Source: Typha latifolia
Lineage: Eukaryota > Streptophyta > Magnoliopsida > Poales > Typhaceae
Reading direction: 5' to 3'
Length of the DNA stretch: 64,000 bases
NCBI GenBank assembly: GCA_019914945.1
Contig: CM034112.1
Span: forward strand, 3,185,001 to 3,249,000
Positions 1 through 10,042 of the stretch are shown here, one piece after another (position 1 is the stretch's first letter; each line of letters begins with the position of its first letter). The notes beneath the pieces were generated by a model that saw nothing but the letters and a program-made list of their open reading frames with translations, ran no database searches and was not told the origin of the DNA. The translations under genes were made by a program, and so were the position numbers.

Positions 1-242
1 TGTTGGGTATGGTGGGAAGGAAGGAGAAGAGGGTTTACTTGGGAGGGTTCGCGATGCCGCACGATGCCCCGGAACAGCTTAAGCTGAGGGGATATCACAT
101 GGTGGCCGGCGCGGTCGACGTCGGGATGTTTCGGAAGGCCGCAGTGGAGGACGTGAGAAGGTTTAAGAGCGCAGAGGTGGAGATTGGGGAGGAGGACGGG
201 GAAGAGGAGAAGCCGGACGACGATAAGTACTGGAGTGAGTAA
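1..242 (+). CDS. HpcH/HpaI-type aldolase family protein, C-terminal part
   Basis: The reading frame is open from the window edge to a TAA at 240-242, so only the C-terminus (about 79 residues) is present. The segment YLGGFAMPHDAPEQLKLRGY followed by HMVAGAVDVGMFRKAAVEDVRRFK resembles the end of the plant HpcH/HpaI aldolase (2-keto-3-deoxy-L-rhamnonate aldolase-like) TIM barrel, where the last strand and helix carry the pattern G-x-D-x-x-x-[FL]-[RY]-x-A. An acidic tail ending DDDKYWSE follows. Family members cleave 2-keto-3-deoxy sugar acids with a divalent metal; the plant substrate is not established and the metal-binding residues lie outside the window. GC-rich codons contrast with the AT-rich DNA downstream. 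Identification is from recalled family pattern, fairly confident. Confidence 0.72.
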   Translation, partial: LGMVGRKEKRVYLGGFAMPHDAPEQLKLRGYHMVAGAVDVGMFRKAAVEDVRRFKSAEVEIGEEDGEEEKPDDDKYWSE

Positions 243-320
243 GTAGGCATTTTAACAACTTGTTCTTGGTTTTCCCTTCCATTTGTATTCCTTTTTCGGT
301 TTTTGATCGTAGAACGGAAG

Positions 321-340
321 GAGGGAGGGAGGGAGGGAGA
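321..340 (+). repeat. (GGGA)n run in the aldolase 3' UTR
   Basis: Four consecutive GGG runs separated by single A bases (323-337) sit about 80 bp after the aldolase stop codon, on the sense strand. This meets the usual motif for a G-quadruplex with one-base loops. Confidence 0.7.
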
Positions 341-920
341 AGAATGGTTGCATGTAAGTTGTTTGTTAGAATGCCTGAGCTAGTAACATTGCTTTTCTTT
401 GGAGTCAATAATAGCGTCACTCTAGCTTAAATTTTCTACTTACCTTGCAATTTTAAGTTGAGATTGGGTCTTTTAATAGAAAAAATTATGATTTAAGTCC
501 TCTAATATACTCTGCTTTAAAGCTACCATTCTAGGTTTTGAAGACATTAGAGAACAGTAAAGCAGCACTTTTATTCAGTGTCAGACAAAATCATTGACTT
601 CCTCTTAATAAGATTGCAAAAATATCAAATGCAGTAGTGCTAGATCATATAATACACTTATAACATGTTCACTGTTTCAAGAAGAAAGTTTAAATGTATA
701 ATTGTAATTTTCCAATAGTTTCTATGCCTAGTGTGTAATACCCAGATTTTTCACTGAATAAAAATCATATTGAAAGCATGAAATCATATCTAAATTCAAT
801 TTACACAAAGCCAAACATGCTTTCTTCTCAAACCCTTGTCATCAACAAATGGACTGTGACTTCTAAATGCTGTCACTTACCATCATAACCAAGTAGACAT
901 TACAAAACTATGCACAGGAG
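341..920. other. Spacer between convergent aldolase and RABA3 genes
   Basis: The aldolase (+) and RABA3 (-) genes converge here, so this stretch must hold both 3' UTRs. It is AT-rich without open frames of note. No repeat family was recognised. Confidence 0.5.
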
Positions 921-3224
921 TCACACACAAGCACACTGAGATCCTTTCCTCATAGCACTGGTTTCCATCATAGAAACCTCAGACAGCACTGATACCTTGG
1001 TTCCTTTTAGCACCAAAATATCTTTTGATTCATTTCCACCATTCATCTTTCTTGCTTCATCCAACTCCATAGCCTTCCTTGAAACTACTGCGAATATCTC
1101 ATCTATAAGGCTCAGGAAAGCTCTTTCCACATGTTCTCCAGTAAGAGCAGATGCCTCGGAAAAGAACAGTCCTTGTTCCTCTGCAAATTCAATAGCTTCT
1201 TCTGTTGAGACCGCCCTTTTCTGAGTAAGGTCAGCCTTGTTTCCGATCAGCATGACAACGATAGACTTGTCGGCGTGGGCTCGCAGTTCTTCAACCCACC
1301 TTGCTACGTGATCAAATGTTTGTCTCCTTGTGACGTCGTAGACTAGCATGGCACCAAGTGCTCCTCTGTAATAAGCACTGGTCACTGCTCTGTACCTGCA
1401 TTCAAGACCTATACCAATGAGAAGACAGAGCAAGTTGTTGCCCTTTTTACTTAAAGGTTTTGTTTTAGTTAGTTAGGTTGGGATTTCTTCATTAGATACT
1501 AGAATGTCAGACATCAATATTCACTGGGTTTTGGATATTAGGTGTGCTAATCCGTAATTAGAATAAGGTTCAGACAGTTACAGCTTTGATGATCACGCAT
1601 CAAAATACTACTGTCTGCCTATATTATTTGTCAGTGCAGCACTGCAGCTTTAAGTACAAATCATTTATATGAAAGCAACCTGCATGTGATTCAACCTGCA
1701 TCTAATTCTAACATGGTTTACTCTTATGAGGCAGTTTCAGATATTTGATATTTATTCTTCAAATTTATTTATCACTAAGACAAGAATTTCTATTAGAGGT
1801 GGAAAATACTTGACAAGAAATTGCCTAAAAGTTATGTAAATTTATGTGACAATAACACTTGTTTCCATTGAAGTGATGCTACATCAAATATCTGGATATT
1901 CTTGGCAATGGCTTACATAAAACTATGATACAAGCAAAGGCTGTACATAAAGCTATGTAAATCTAAGCTACTATTGTTGATTCCCAGCATTCTGAAGTGT
2001 ATTTATTCCTTTGGTGTCTTCTCTATATTAACATGCATATTATTTCAACCGGACTAGTCGATTAGGTTGTGTCCTAAGTCTTAAAGGACATCATGATATT
2101 ATCTGTCCAAAAGGAGCAGCTAGGATCTCTCTGAAACATGTATGGCTGGCTTCTCCCTCTGAAGTTTGATGATTCTGGTCAACCTAAGGTCAGATGCTTT
2201 AAAAGATTAAATATTCTGAGCAGGAGAATCCATACCAAAATTGCAAATTATATGGATGAGTAGATTTGCAAGGTAACTGTTCCACTCCAGATAGAGAGAT
2301 AAGCATCAGTTTCCTTCAGCATTTGTTGTGGTTACATATGATATACTTGCTTTCATTCTTGTATGTCTTTGGAAAAGTTCTCTAATTCTATCTATAGTTG
2401 ATCAAATGATCAGGAGCTTACTATATTTAATATGTTACAAGTGTATTCCAGGTATTATTTTAAATTGAGCAATAACTTAGTGTGCAAGCTAATGTGTCTC
2501 TCCTGTACTCCAGCATATCTTGCTTTTAGAAATCAATATCAGAGTCTGATGATGACATGCATTAAAATCCCTGTCAATTTTGACAATAAGATTCATAAGT
2601 TGTTGATTACTTAAAATTTTTTTTTACTTGTCCATGTATTTGTGTGTCCATTAATTACAGCAAAGAGTCCATTGAATTGGAATACTGGTAGTATAAACAG
2701 TATGCATAATTTACTCAGTGAAAAGAAAAGAAAAGAAAACAGTATGTGCAGCTAATATAAGTCAAAAACCATAGGGGTGGTAAAGATACAATGAAAAATA
2801 ACTAAGTGCTGTTTGGCTGTCTGTATTATAGAGAGTTGACAAACTATTATGGTTTTTGAGAATATTGACAAACTATTATGGTTGTAACTTGTACTTATTT
2901 TGAATTGTTTCAGAACCTTTTGCAGATTCTTTGCAGCCTTGTGTTGAACATAACTTTCTTTTGGCATTTTATTTTAGTAAAATTGACAAATAACACACTA
3001 CATTTGTGTTTATTATTATTTACACCCTGCCTTTTAGTCCTTTATTATGGCCCAACTCCTATCTTTTGCTTTTATTGCTTAAAGGGCGATTTGAGTTTAA
3101 TTTTCACTTATACTAACTTAATGGTACTTGTTTACATGTATACTTTTGAAGCTCCTTCTTTACTTATATACACTTTTAAATTTCATATTTGCATGAAAAC
3201 CCTTCAAAACATAACACTTCTGAT

Positions 3225-3272
<48 letters not shown>

Positions 3273-4644
3273 TAAAATCTGAAGCATTTAAGAGATAAAA
3301 CAACAAAAATGTTATGATTCGAGAGCAATGTATCCACACAAAAATTGAAGGTTTTAAAAGGTATCCATACAAAAACCAAGTGTTTTGAGAGGTATATACA
3401 TAAAATATTCTAATTTTGTCATTTGGCAAGTGCAGTTAGTTAAAATGTAAACGACGATACAGTAAAATTCTTTTCATTTTAATTGTTCTACAGGATAATA
3501 GATCACATGCCAAGTATCCATTGCAATAAATTCTTATCCTTTTCTTTTTCAATTAAAAAAAAATTCTTATCCATTTGCCAATATGTTCATCAGGGTTGTT
3601 GGATGTCATAGTTGTCTTTATAACCAAAGCAACTGCACTGGCAAACCAACAAATTTTTAATTTGTTATACAATTTTATTTTTAATATGTTAAAAAACTTA
3701 TTTAATTTTCTATAATTTTATATTTAATACATATTTTTAAATTTGACTTATAATTTAATTAAATATGATGATAAAAAACTATGGGTTACACTTTAGCTTA
3801 CACGACAAAGGTATAAAGTGATAAAAGAATACAAACAAAACTATTGAGAGGTAAATCGTCCTCTAAAAATTCCATTGCCGTGACTCCAAGGGAAAAGAGA
3901 AAAAAGAAAGAAAGAAAAAAAAGATAAACGCGTTAGAACGAGAGAGCAAAGGAACAACAAATCTGATATCGTATAAAACATTGGGACACGGATTGATTCG
4001 TTACTGGACCCACAAGTGACAGTTACAGGTCACACACAAAGGGCAGTCAAATACGTCTTTAATTTTAGATATTAAAACCACCATGGACCACTAAACTTGG
4101 TGCTCTAATCCCAGGATTACGTAACTGTTTGCTCTAGCAACTCTCCCCAATCTTCCTTATAACCTTTTTAATTTTGTGTGTGTTCATCTATCTACTAGTT
4201 CTTCCCAAAAGAAAGATTCTTGGGGGGGGTAAGAAAATTTTCTACATAGAAGCAGTGTGTTAAATATAGGGTCTAATAGTTGAATTAAGAAAATACCAAG
4301 CAGCAACTGCTTCTAACTATGGTGACCTGATCAATATTAACAATCTATAGTGAATCTAGTGGGGGGGATGAGAAGAGAAAGAAATTAGAACCATACCTCT
4401 CTTGACCAGCAGTGTCCCAAATCTGGGCCTTGATGTGCTTCCTGTTAAGGGTCAGCGTCCGAGTCTGGAACTCCACCCCAATGGTGGACTTGGAATCAAG
4501 GAAGAACTCATCTTTTGTGAACCTCCCCAGGAGCTGCGTCTTCCCAACTGCAGAATCCCCCACCACCACTATCTTGAACACATAGTCTATCTCCACCTCC
4601 TTCTCCTCCTCCCAGTTCTTGCCTTCCTGATCCTCTCTCCCCAT
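921..4644 (-). CDS. RABA3: Rab GTPase, RABA3 subgroup (Rab11 family)
   Basis: Two exons, 4644-4397 and 1395-921, joined across a 3,001-bp intron; donor AGAG|GTATGG and acceptor TGCAG|GTACAG restore Arg83 of [14 protein letters not shown] and give 240 residues. Motifs: P-loop GDSAVGKT (29-36), switch I TIGVEF (54-59), WDTAGQE (76-82), NKAD (135-138), SA of the G5 loop (165-166), and a C-terminal SQCACV with two cysteines (237, 239) expected to be geranylgeranylated. The acidic N-terminus [12 protein letters not shown] and the tail [17 protein letters not shown] are the pattern I associate with RABA3 rather than RABA4/5/6. All nucleotide-binding residues are present, so it should be active. Rab11-type plant GTPases act at the trans-Golgi network and early endosome in secretion and cell-plate delivery. 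Start chosen as the first ATG, 90 bp downstream of a TATA box. Confidence 0.93.
1396..4396 (-). other. RABA3 intron 1
   Basis: Long AT-rich intron, about ten times the combined length expected for a compact Rab gene. It holds an (AAAAG)n run at 2721-2739, a (CT)n(TA)n microsatellite at 3227-3272, and around 3100-3430 sequence with the words GTATCCATAC and GTATATACAT that recur near 32.2 kb, which suggests an old MITE insertion. Confidence 0.8.
3227..3272. repeat. Compound (CT)n(TA)n microsatellite
   Basis: About 15 CT units are followed directly by about 8 TA units inside the RABA3 intron. Confidence 0.9.
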
Positions 4645-4743
4645 GATCTCTCTTCTTCTACTTCTACTTCTTTTATCTCTAATAACACTGGCTATCTTTA
4701 TTCAATTCTTCTTGAGGGAAGAGTGGTAGTTGGTGTGGGAGAA

Positions 4744-4752
4744 ATATATAGG
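4744..4752 (-). promoter_or_regulatory. TATA box for RABA3
   Basis: On the minus strand the sequence reads CTCCTATATATTTC, about 100 bp upstream of the RABA3 ATG. This is a plausible TATA element giving a 5' UTR of roughly 70 bp. Inferred from sequence only. Confidence 0.4.
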
Positions 4753-4762
4753 AGAAACACAA

Positions 4763-4803
4763 AAAGAAGAAGAAGAAGAAGAAGAAGAAGAAGAAGAAGA
4801 AGG
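4763..4803. repeat. (AAG)n trinucleotide repeat in RABA3 promoter
   Basis: An almost pure AAG/CTT tract of about 13 units lies just upstream of the predicted TATA box. It reads CTT on the RABA3 sense strand, a pyrimidine patch of the type common near plant core promoters. Confidence 0.85.
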
Positions 4804-4990
4804 AGGAGAAGACAAGAGGACTAGAGTTTAGGTGGGAACTAGTGATTGATGTTTTCCTTTTGGGGAGAAGGTTAGTTTTGTAAAGAAGCATGCTTGGTTG
4901 CTTGCTTTGCTTGTACAAAGGAGTCGTCATGGTAGAAGAGTCCTTTTATTATTGAATGCATAACAGAGACAAATGAGTTGGGGTCAATTT

Positions 4991-5015
4991 GGATTTTGGA
5001 TTTTGGATTTTGGAT
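4991..5015. repeat. Heptamer tandem repeat GGATTTT
   Basis: Three and a half copies of GGATTTT in direct tandem, upstream of RABA3. Not the plant telomere heptamer. Confidence 0.75.
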
Positions 5016-6340
5016 TACGGACTAGAACTGGTCCAAATTAGGAGATTACTGAGTATTTATTGGACTGTAGTTTGTAATATTCAAGATACTATTTAGTAGT
5101 TGGTTTAATAGGTATTGATAACTTTTGAAAAAATTATCAAAAAAACATCTTACTACCTTTCCCACGATCGGAAATACTCCAGATTAACTTTAATAATCGA
5201 GCAATAGCTGACTGTTCTGTTACTTAATTTTAAAAGTTAAAAAACAAATAATTAAAAGTACCTTATTTGATCTTAGAGTTAGGTGATTTTAACTTTAATA
5301 AGAGCAAGAAAATTTAAATGAAATCCTAGGGTGGCCAACCTGCTCCACTGTGGAGCAATCACTCCAAGTATTAGCTGGCCTTCTTTTTCGTTCTTCTTTG
5401 ATGAACTTTTGTGCGTACTAATTATGCCATTTAACGATATAAAAATGGAGAAAGTAGAAGCATGGCCCAGGCTGAGTTGATGAACCTCCTTTTCTTTTAT
5501 GTGAACTGTTGTTTAATTAATTAGGTTTAATTTTTAAGTAACTCCATTTCATGTCAGGTTTCACTAAGATGGTGATGTTAGTTGTTATTGCTACAAACTT
5601 AATGCTTCATATCTCAAACTTTTCTCTCAAGTATGAAGGTAAGACATTACTTTCAATTTTCTTGAGTCCAATCAGAAGTCATTCTCAATTAAGCCTAGTT
5701 TGCAATTAATCTTCCTCTCACCTGATTAGTAGTGTAGCTTTCACTATAAGTCTCTAACAACCAGCAATTCAGCAATGCAAACTACTTAGTCATCTCATCA
5801 CATCTTCTAACTAATATTTTTGGGCCATGTTATGTTAGAATATAAAATATAAAAATTATTGTTTTCTAACAACTTAAATTTTTAGAATAGTTAGTGAATT
5901 AACATATTATTAGAACTAGAATATCATAATAATGATTTATGCATCATTTTTCTCATCGCCCGTTAACCTAATTAATATCACTACATGTTTACACACTTTC
6001 TCTTTTATTTTTGATAGGGATTATTACACCTAAACCTCCTCAACCCTGTAAAACTCTAAAATACCTCTTTTATTAGGTGTCTATTTAATATTTTTCATTA
6101 AAAAATCTCTCTTAATTGTTATGTGATCAATTTTAGGTGTCTAAGAGCTGTTTTACTCTTATTTAGAGAAGCAGGAGAGGGAAAAAAAATATTTGAGAAA
6201 GAAATGGTCATTTAATAGTTTTCATCCACACTGTCAACGAGTTGGGAGATATTAGATTGTTGAAATAGTTTAAGTGTCACAAAAAAAGAAGTGAGAATCT
6301 ATATAAAAATGAGCAATAGTTTAGAAAGGATTATAACAGA

Positions 6341-6342
<2 letters not shown>

Positions 6343-6384
<42 letters not shown>

Positions 6385-6389
6385 TATAT
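6343..6389. repeat. (TA)n microsatellite
   Basis: About 20 TA units with one TACATA interruption near the right end. Confidence 0.9.
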
Positions 6390-6836
6390 TGCATTATTGC
6401 ATTGTATCAATGATAATCTCAAAACCCTCATCATGATCATGACAAATAATAGACGACTAAGCAGGTCTTGTTAAAACTATGGAGATGGTATAATGACATG
6501 GTTAAGCATGCTCTACACCTTGCCTCAGATTATTTTCATATGTTGTCCAGGCGTACAAAACTCAACACAATGCCATTTGAAAACACTTATATGGTTTGCT
6601 CTTTGTACTCATAGTCTCATACTGATACTTGGCATGTGAGAAGCTTGTCGGGTGCTTATTACAACAAGGGCCAACTCTTCTCTTTCTTTCTGTTTCTTTT
6701 TTGTATCACAAGTAGTCCACCTTACAATGACAGCAACCCAATATACTAAGGTAAGCTTTGGCAAAACATTTGTAAGATGTAACTCTTTATTATCTAAACG
6801 ATATCTTTTAGCATAATTTTTCATGTAAGAGTATTG

Positions 6837-6912
6837 AATTCAAAGTGCCAATTTCATACATAAAAGCATTTGTTTTAATTCAAAGTGTCAATTTCATACA
6901 TAAAAGCATTTG
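6837..6912. repeat. 40-bp tandem duplication
   Basis: The unit beginning AATTCAAAGTG and ending AAAAGCATTTG occurs at 6837 and again at 6877, a 40-bp period, with one C/T difference. This is a recent local duplication. Confidence 0.88.
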
Positions 6913-7809
6913 TAAGAGTATCTAATTGCTTCCTCCATCGTCGATAAGGAAGCAGACAGTTCGGCCCTCACCGGTGGCGAGAAGAGCTTGCTCAAGAGTA
7001 GAGCGACAAAGCGTTTAGTTGAATGAGTTTTTGGCTCTTCGCAGAGCTCTCACATTGGCTAGAGCAGTGCTCTCCATCGTTTATACAACCAGTCACACTC
7101 GCCTTTGTTGTGGCCTCACAAAGTCCCTTGTTGAAACCCTAACCCTTGTCCCGGTACTGCTCGAGGTTCGACAAAGGGATGGAGAGAGAGAGAGAGAGGA
7201 GAGATAGGGAGATGATCAGTGAGGATTTGAGAGAGAGTTCGATACATATATATACATATTGCTATAATATCGAGCCTAATATATTTGAGTTCAGAAAATC
7301 AACTCAACTCGGCTCGGCTCATTTAGAGCTTGGCTCAGTGAGCCCACTGGCTTTATTTTAAAGCTGCCACTACCCACAGAAATAACAAGGCTAAAGTACC
7401 TTTCCACCTTTATAAACTGTAACTCAGTGTTGCAAAACAACTTAAAATTAAATCCACTTGAATTATATTGTTATATTGAGCAGGGTTCGTGTGAGTCATC
7501 CTTGTAGGCATTAAATGCATATTAATACACTACATATATTTGATGACTCCGATTACACTCGACACATAGGTCGTAGAATTTTAAAGTGAACATAGTTAAA
7601 ACTGTTGAATGTTTGCAATTGATGTACGAGACTCACTTGGAGGTGTCTGCTTTTATTATCTAGTGGAATTTGGCTAATAATAAAACTCCAGTAGACACTA
7701 CTAAATACAACTAAAATAACTAATTTTTCTTGCATCTATTGCAACACTATGAATATTGAGGGCGAGTTTGCCAAATGTAAGCAAAGAGCTTCCATTGTAC
7801 TGAGAAATT

Positions 7810-8487
7810 TCACTGTAAAGCAAAGAGGTGCCTCACCTTCACCTTCTCCGCTCCACTCTTCCTCTGCACCGCCCTCGCGATCCCGGCCAACTCCGCCTCC
7901 TCCATCCTCCTCTCCGCCGCCACCACCACCACCTCCGCCGCCGTCGCCGCCGCCCCGCTCAGCTGAGCACAGATCCTCCCAAACTCCTCCATCACCTCCC
8001 GAACCAACCCCACCTTCCCCTTCCTCACCAGCATCCGCACCAGCGCCACCAACTTCCCGTACATCCCTCCCCCCGCCGCGTCCACCACGGCCGCCGCCTT
8101 CCTATCATCCCCGGCGGCCGGATCGGTGAGGACGGCGCCCACCCGCCGCATCAACCGCCGTGCGTCGCGACCGGCCGCTGCGAGGACGCCGTCGCAGCTG
8201 GCGGCGTCAGCGAGGGCGGCCGCGTAGCCGGTGGCGGCGCGGCGGTGGGTTAGGGTTTGCTCGGGAGGTAGTTGGGGTCGGGGTTTGAGGGGAGGAGAGA
8301 GGTTGGGGAGAGGGAAAGGGAGAGGCGGGGGAGGGGGTTTGGCGGAGAGGAGGGTGAAGTATTGGTGGAGTTGTTTGTGGTGAGTTATTGGGCGATGGAG
8401 ATTGAGGAGGTTTGGGGAGTCTTTGGGGTTGGATTGGAGGAAGGAGGTTGGGAGGAGGGAGGAGGTGGGGTTGGAGATGGCGTCCAT
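7810..8487 (-). CDS. Chloroplast ATP synthase delta-subunit-like protein, 3' end missing
   Basis: The open frame continues upstream, but the ATG at 8487 (MDAISNP) gives a Ser/Pro-rich 80-residue leader that looks like a plastid transit peptide. From residue 84 the sequence AATGYAAALADAASCDGVLA matches the start of OSCP/delta subunits (ATP synthase stator, F1 side), and the helical region continues to about residue 217. The frame then diverges after AEKVK at a canonical donor AAG|GTGAGG (7837/7836) and stops at 7810. The roughly 50 C-terminal residues that normally end in a DPSLVAGF-like block were not found within the next 3 kb on this strand. Either exon 2 is more distant or diverged, or this is a truncated copy. 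Strong GC bias unlike its surroundings. Confidence 0.65.
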   Translation of the reverse strand: MDAISNPTSSLLPTSFLQSNPKDSPNLLNLHRPITHHKQLHQYFTLLSAKPPPPPLPFPLPNLSPPLKPRPQLPPEQTLTHRRAATGYAAALADAASCDGVLAAAGRDARRLMRRVGAVLTDPAAGDDRKAAAVVDAAGGGMYGKLVALVRMLVRKGKVGLVREVMEEFGRICAQLSGAAATAAEVVVVAAERRMEEAELAGIARAVQRKSGAEKVKVRHLFALQ

Positions 8488-8559
8488 TTTGGAGAGAAAG
8501 AGAAGGTGGACGGAAATGGAATAAGAGGAGGTGAGAAGAGATGAGGAGTAGATATTCAC

Positions 8560-8794
8560 ATCACATGTTACTTATCTCTTTAATAATAATAGCATAGAAA
8601 TATTTGCGTCCGCAAATTAAAGGGATTACTTTTATATATTTTAATTTTATTATTACTTGCATCCTACTTTACTGATATATTTATTTATCATTCAACACCA
8701 ACAGTTTAGATTTAATTATCAAAAATATTATTTTAAAAAAAATATATAATTACTTATATCAATTAATTTTACAAGTAGAGCTCCTATTAGATAC
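8560..8794. other. AT-rich upstream region of the delta-like gene
   Basis: Promoter-side spacer without recognisable elements beyond A/T runs. Confidence 0.4.
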
Positions 8795-9064
8795 AGTAAT
8801 GCTATGTTCATCGAAACCTGGGCGCTGAGAGAGGCCATGCAAGCGAGAAAGTTAGAAATTCAGAACTTGATCATTAAGATTGCCTCTCTGGCTGCACTCT
8901 TTGCGATAAAAAATAGAGAAGCACATTGGTTTGTGAAGAACATACTCTGTGATATAAAGAACTCCAATAACTTATTCAGAAACATAGATATTAAACATGT
9001 CTATAGGAAGCTAATAGTGCTGCAACAATCCAACCTCTTTTTGGGCTTATCGCCAAAGTTTTAA
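8795..9064 (+). pseudogene. RNase H-like fragment of a non-LTR retrotransposon
   Basis: The peptide METWALREAMQAR-type start (here MFIETWALREAM) followed by HWFVKNILCDIKNS and IDIKHVYRKLIV fits the RVT_3 RNase H-like domain at the 3' end of plant LINEs and of LINE-derived genes: a helix with E-x-W-A-L-R-E, then H-x-F-V-x-N-I-L-x-D-I and H-V-Y-R. The expected acidic residues after the second strand are lost and no upstream reverse transcriptase is present, so it is a dead scrap of about 90 codons. Confidence 0.5.
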
Positions 9065-9512
9065 TGAATCTTTAAATTAAAAATAAAAATTCTCGTAGAT
9101 GTAGAGCTAATTTAGGTATCTGAAAAAAAAATAAAAATTTATCGATTGTAGTATGGTCCAATGCACGGGTAACCAAGGGCAAGTTGCCATTTTGGCAACC
9201 GTATATTTCCCCTCTCTAGTATGCTTCATATAAACAACAATTCTGAGTCTCGCTAGATCAATGCAAACACTACATTGCTTCCGAAACTCTTTGTTAAGGG
9301 AACACCATAATAACTACAGGGAAGTAGTATTCTTGTTGAGGGAAAAAAAATTAGTTTTTATATAAGTGCTGACCAAAACTCTTAAATTATTATATTTGTC
9401 ACTAAAATTATTGTGCTTTTTTAAATATATGAATTTACTAATTTAAATCTAACTAATCATAATTAAAATTTACCTTAAATTTTAAAAGCGGTAATTATGA
9501 TATTTTAAAAGA
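9065..9512. other. AT-rich spacer
   Basis: No gene or repeat identified between the LINE scrap and the MITE. Confidence 0.4.
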
Positions 9513-10042
9513 AATTTTAAAAATTACACCCTATATTTTACCTATTTTATGATTCACATATTATTTTTGAGTATTTCGTAATTTGATCATTCTTTTTTCT
9601 CTATAATTTTTATTTAACACATTGGATTAATTTAAATGGTGCCAACAAAAAAATATTTCATTATAATATAGTAAATAATTTATAAATTATCTAAATTATC
9701 TATCTTCTTTGTTCTCTCCCATCATTCTCTAAAATAGGTAGAAAATGAGGAGAAGGAAAAAGAAGAGGAGGGCTAGAGGGGGAAGACAAGGAAAAGTGGT
9801 GGTAGCAGCGATGACGACGATGAGAAGAAGTAGCTGGGGGAAGACGAAATAAGATTATGAAATAATAGAGAGGAGGAGACGGGAGGATAAGGATATTTTA
9901 GTAATTTAATTAATATCAACTAATTAAAATAATGCAAGGTGTTAATAAAAATTATAGAAAAAAAGTTTGGGTTACAAAATTCTTAAAGATGATGTTTGAA
10001 TCACCAAATATGTAAAATATAGGGCGTAACTTGTAAAAATTG
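9513..10042. mobile_element. Long-TIR MITE, family A copy 1
   Basis: The left end TTACACCCTATATTTTACCT and the inverted right end TTACGCCCTATATTTTACAT are parallel, and similarity between the two arms continues for over 100 bp (for example TTTTTTCTCTATAATTTTTA against its counterpart). The interior has no transposase and includes a purine-rich tract near 9740-9800. A second copy lies at 54248-54640. The long arms suggest a Mutator-type MITE; a clean target duplication was not found, so the ends are approximate. Confidence 0.7.

Larger units (their letters stand above)
5016..7740. other. Intergenic spacer between RABA3 and the delta-like gene
   Basis: AT-rich DNA without a recognised gene. 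It contains a TA microsatellite (6343-6389), a 40-bp tandem duplication (6837-6916), a more GC-rich patch at 6930-7160 with short open frames on both strands that I could not assign, a GA run (7181-7203), and GGCTCGGCTC words near 7300 that belong to a repeat style seen elsewhere in the window. Confidence 0.6.

Noticed and set aside
4991..5015. Telomere-like heptamer array
   Set aside because: The unit is GGATTTT, not the plant telomere unit TTTAGGG, and only about three copies exist.
7749..8253. Proline/serine-rich and histidine-rich plus-strand open frames opposite the delta-like gene
   Set aside because: They are shadows of the GC-rich minus-strand coding sequence; only the minus frame has family similarity and a transit-peptide-like leader.
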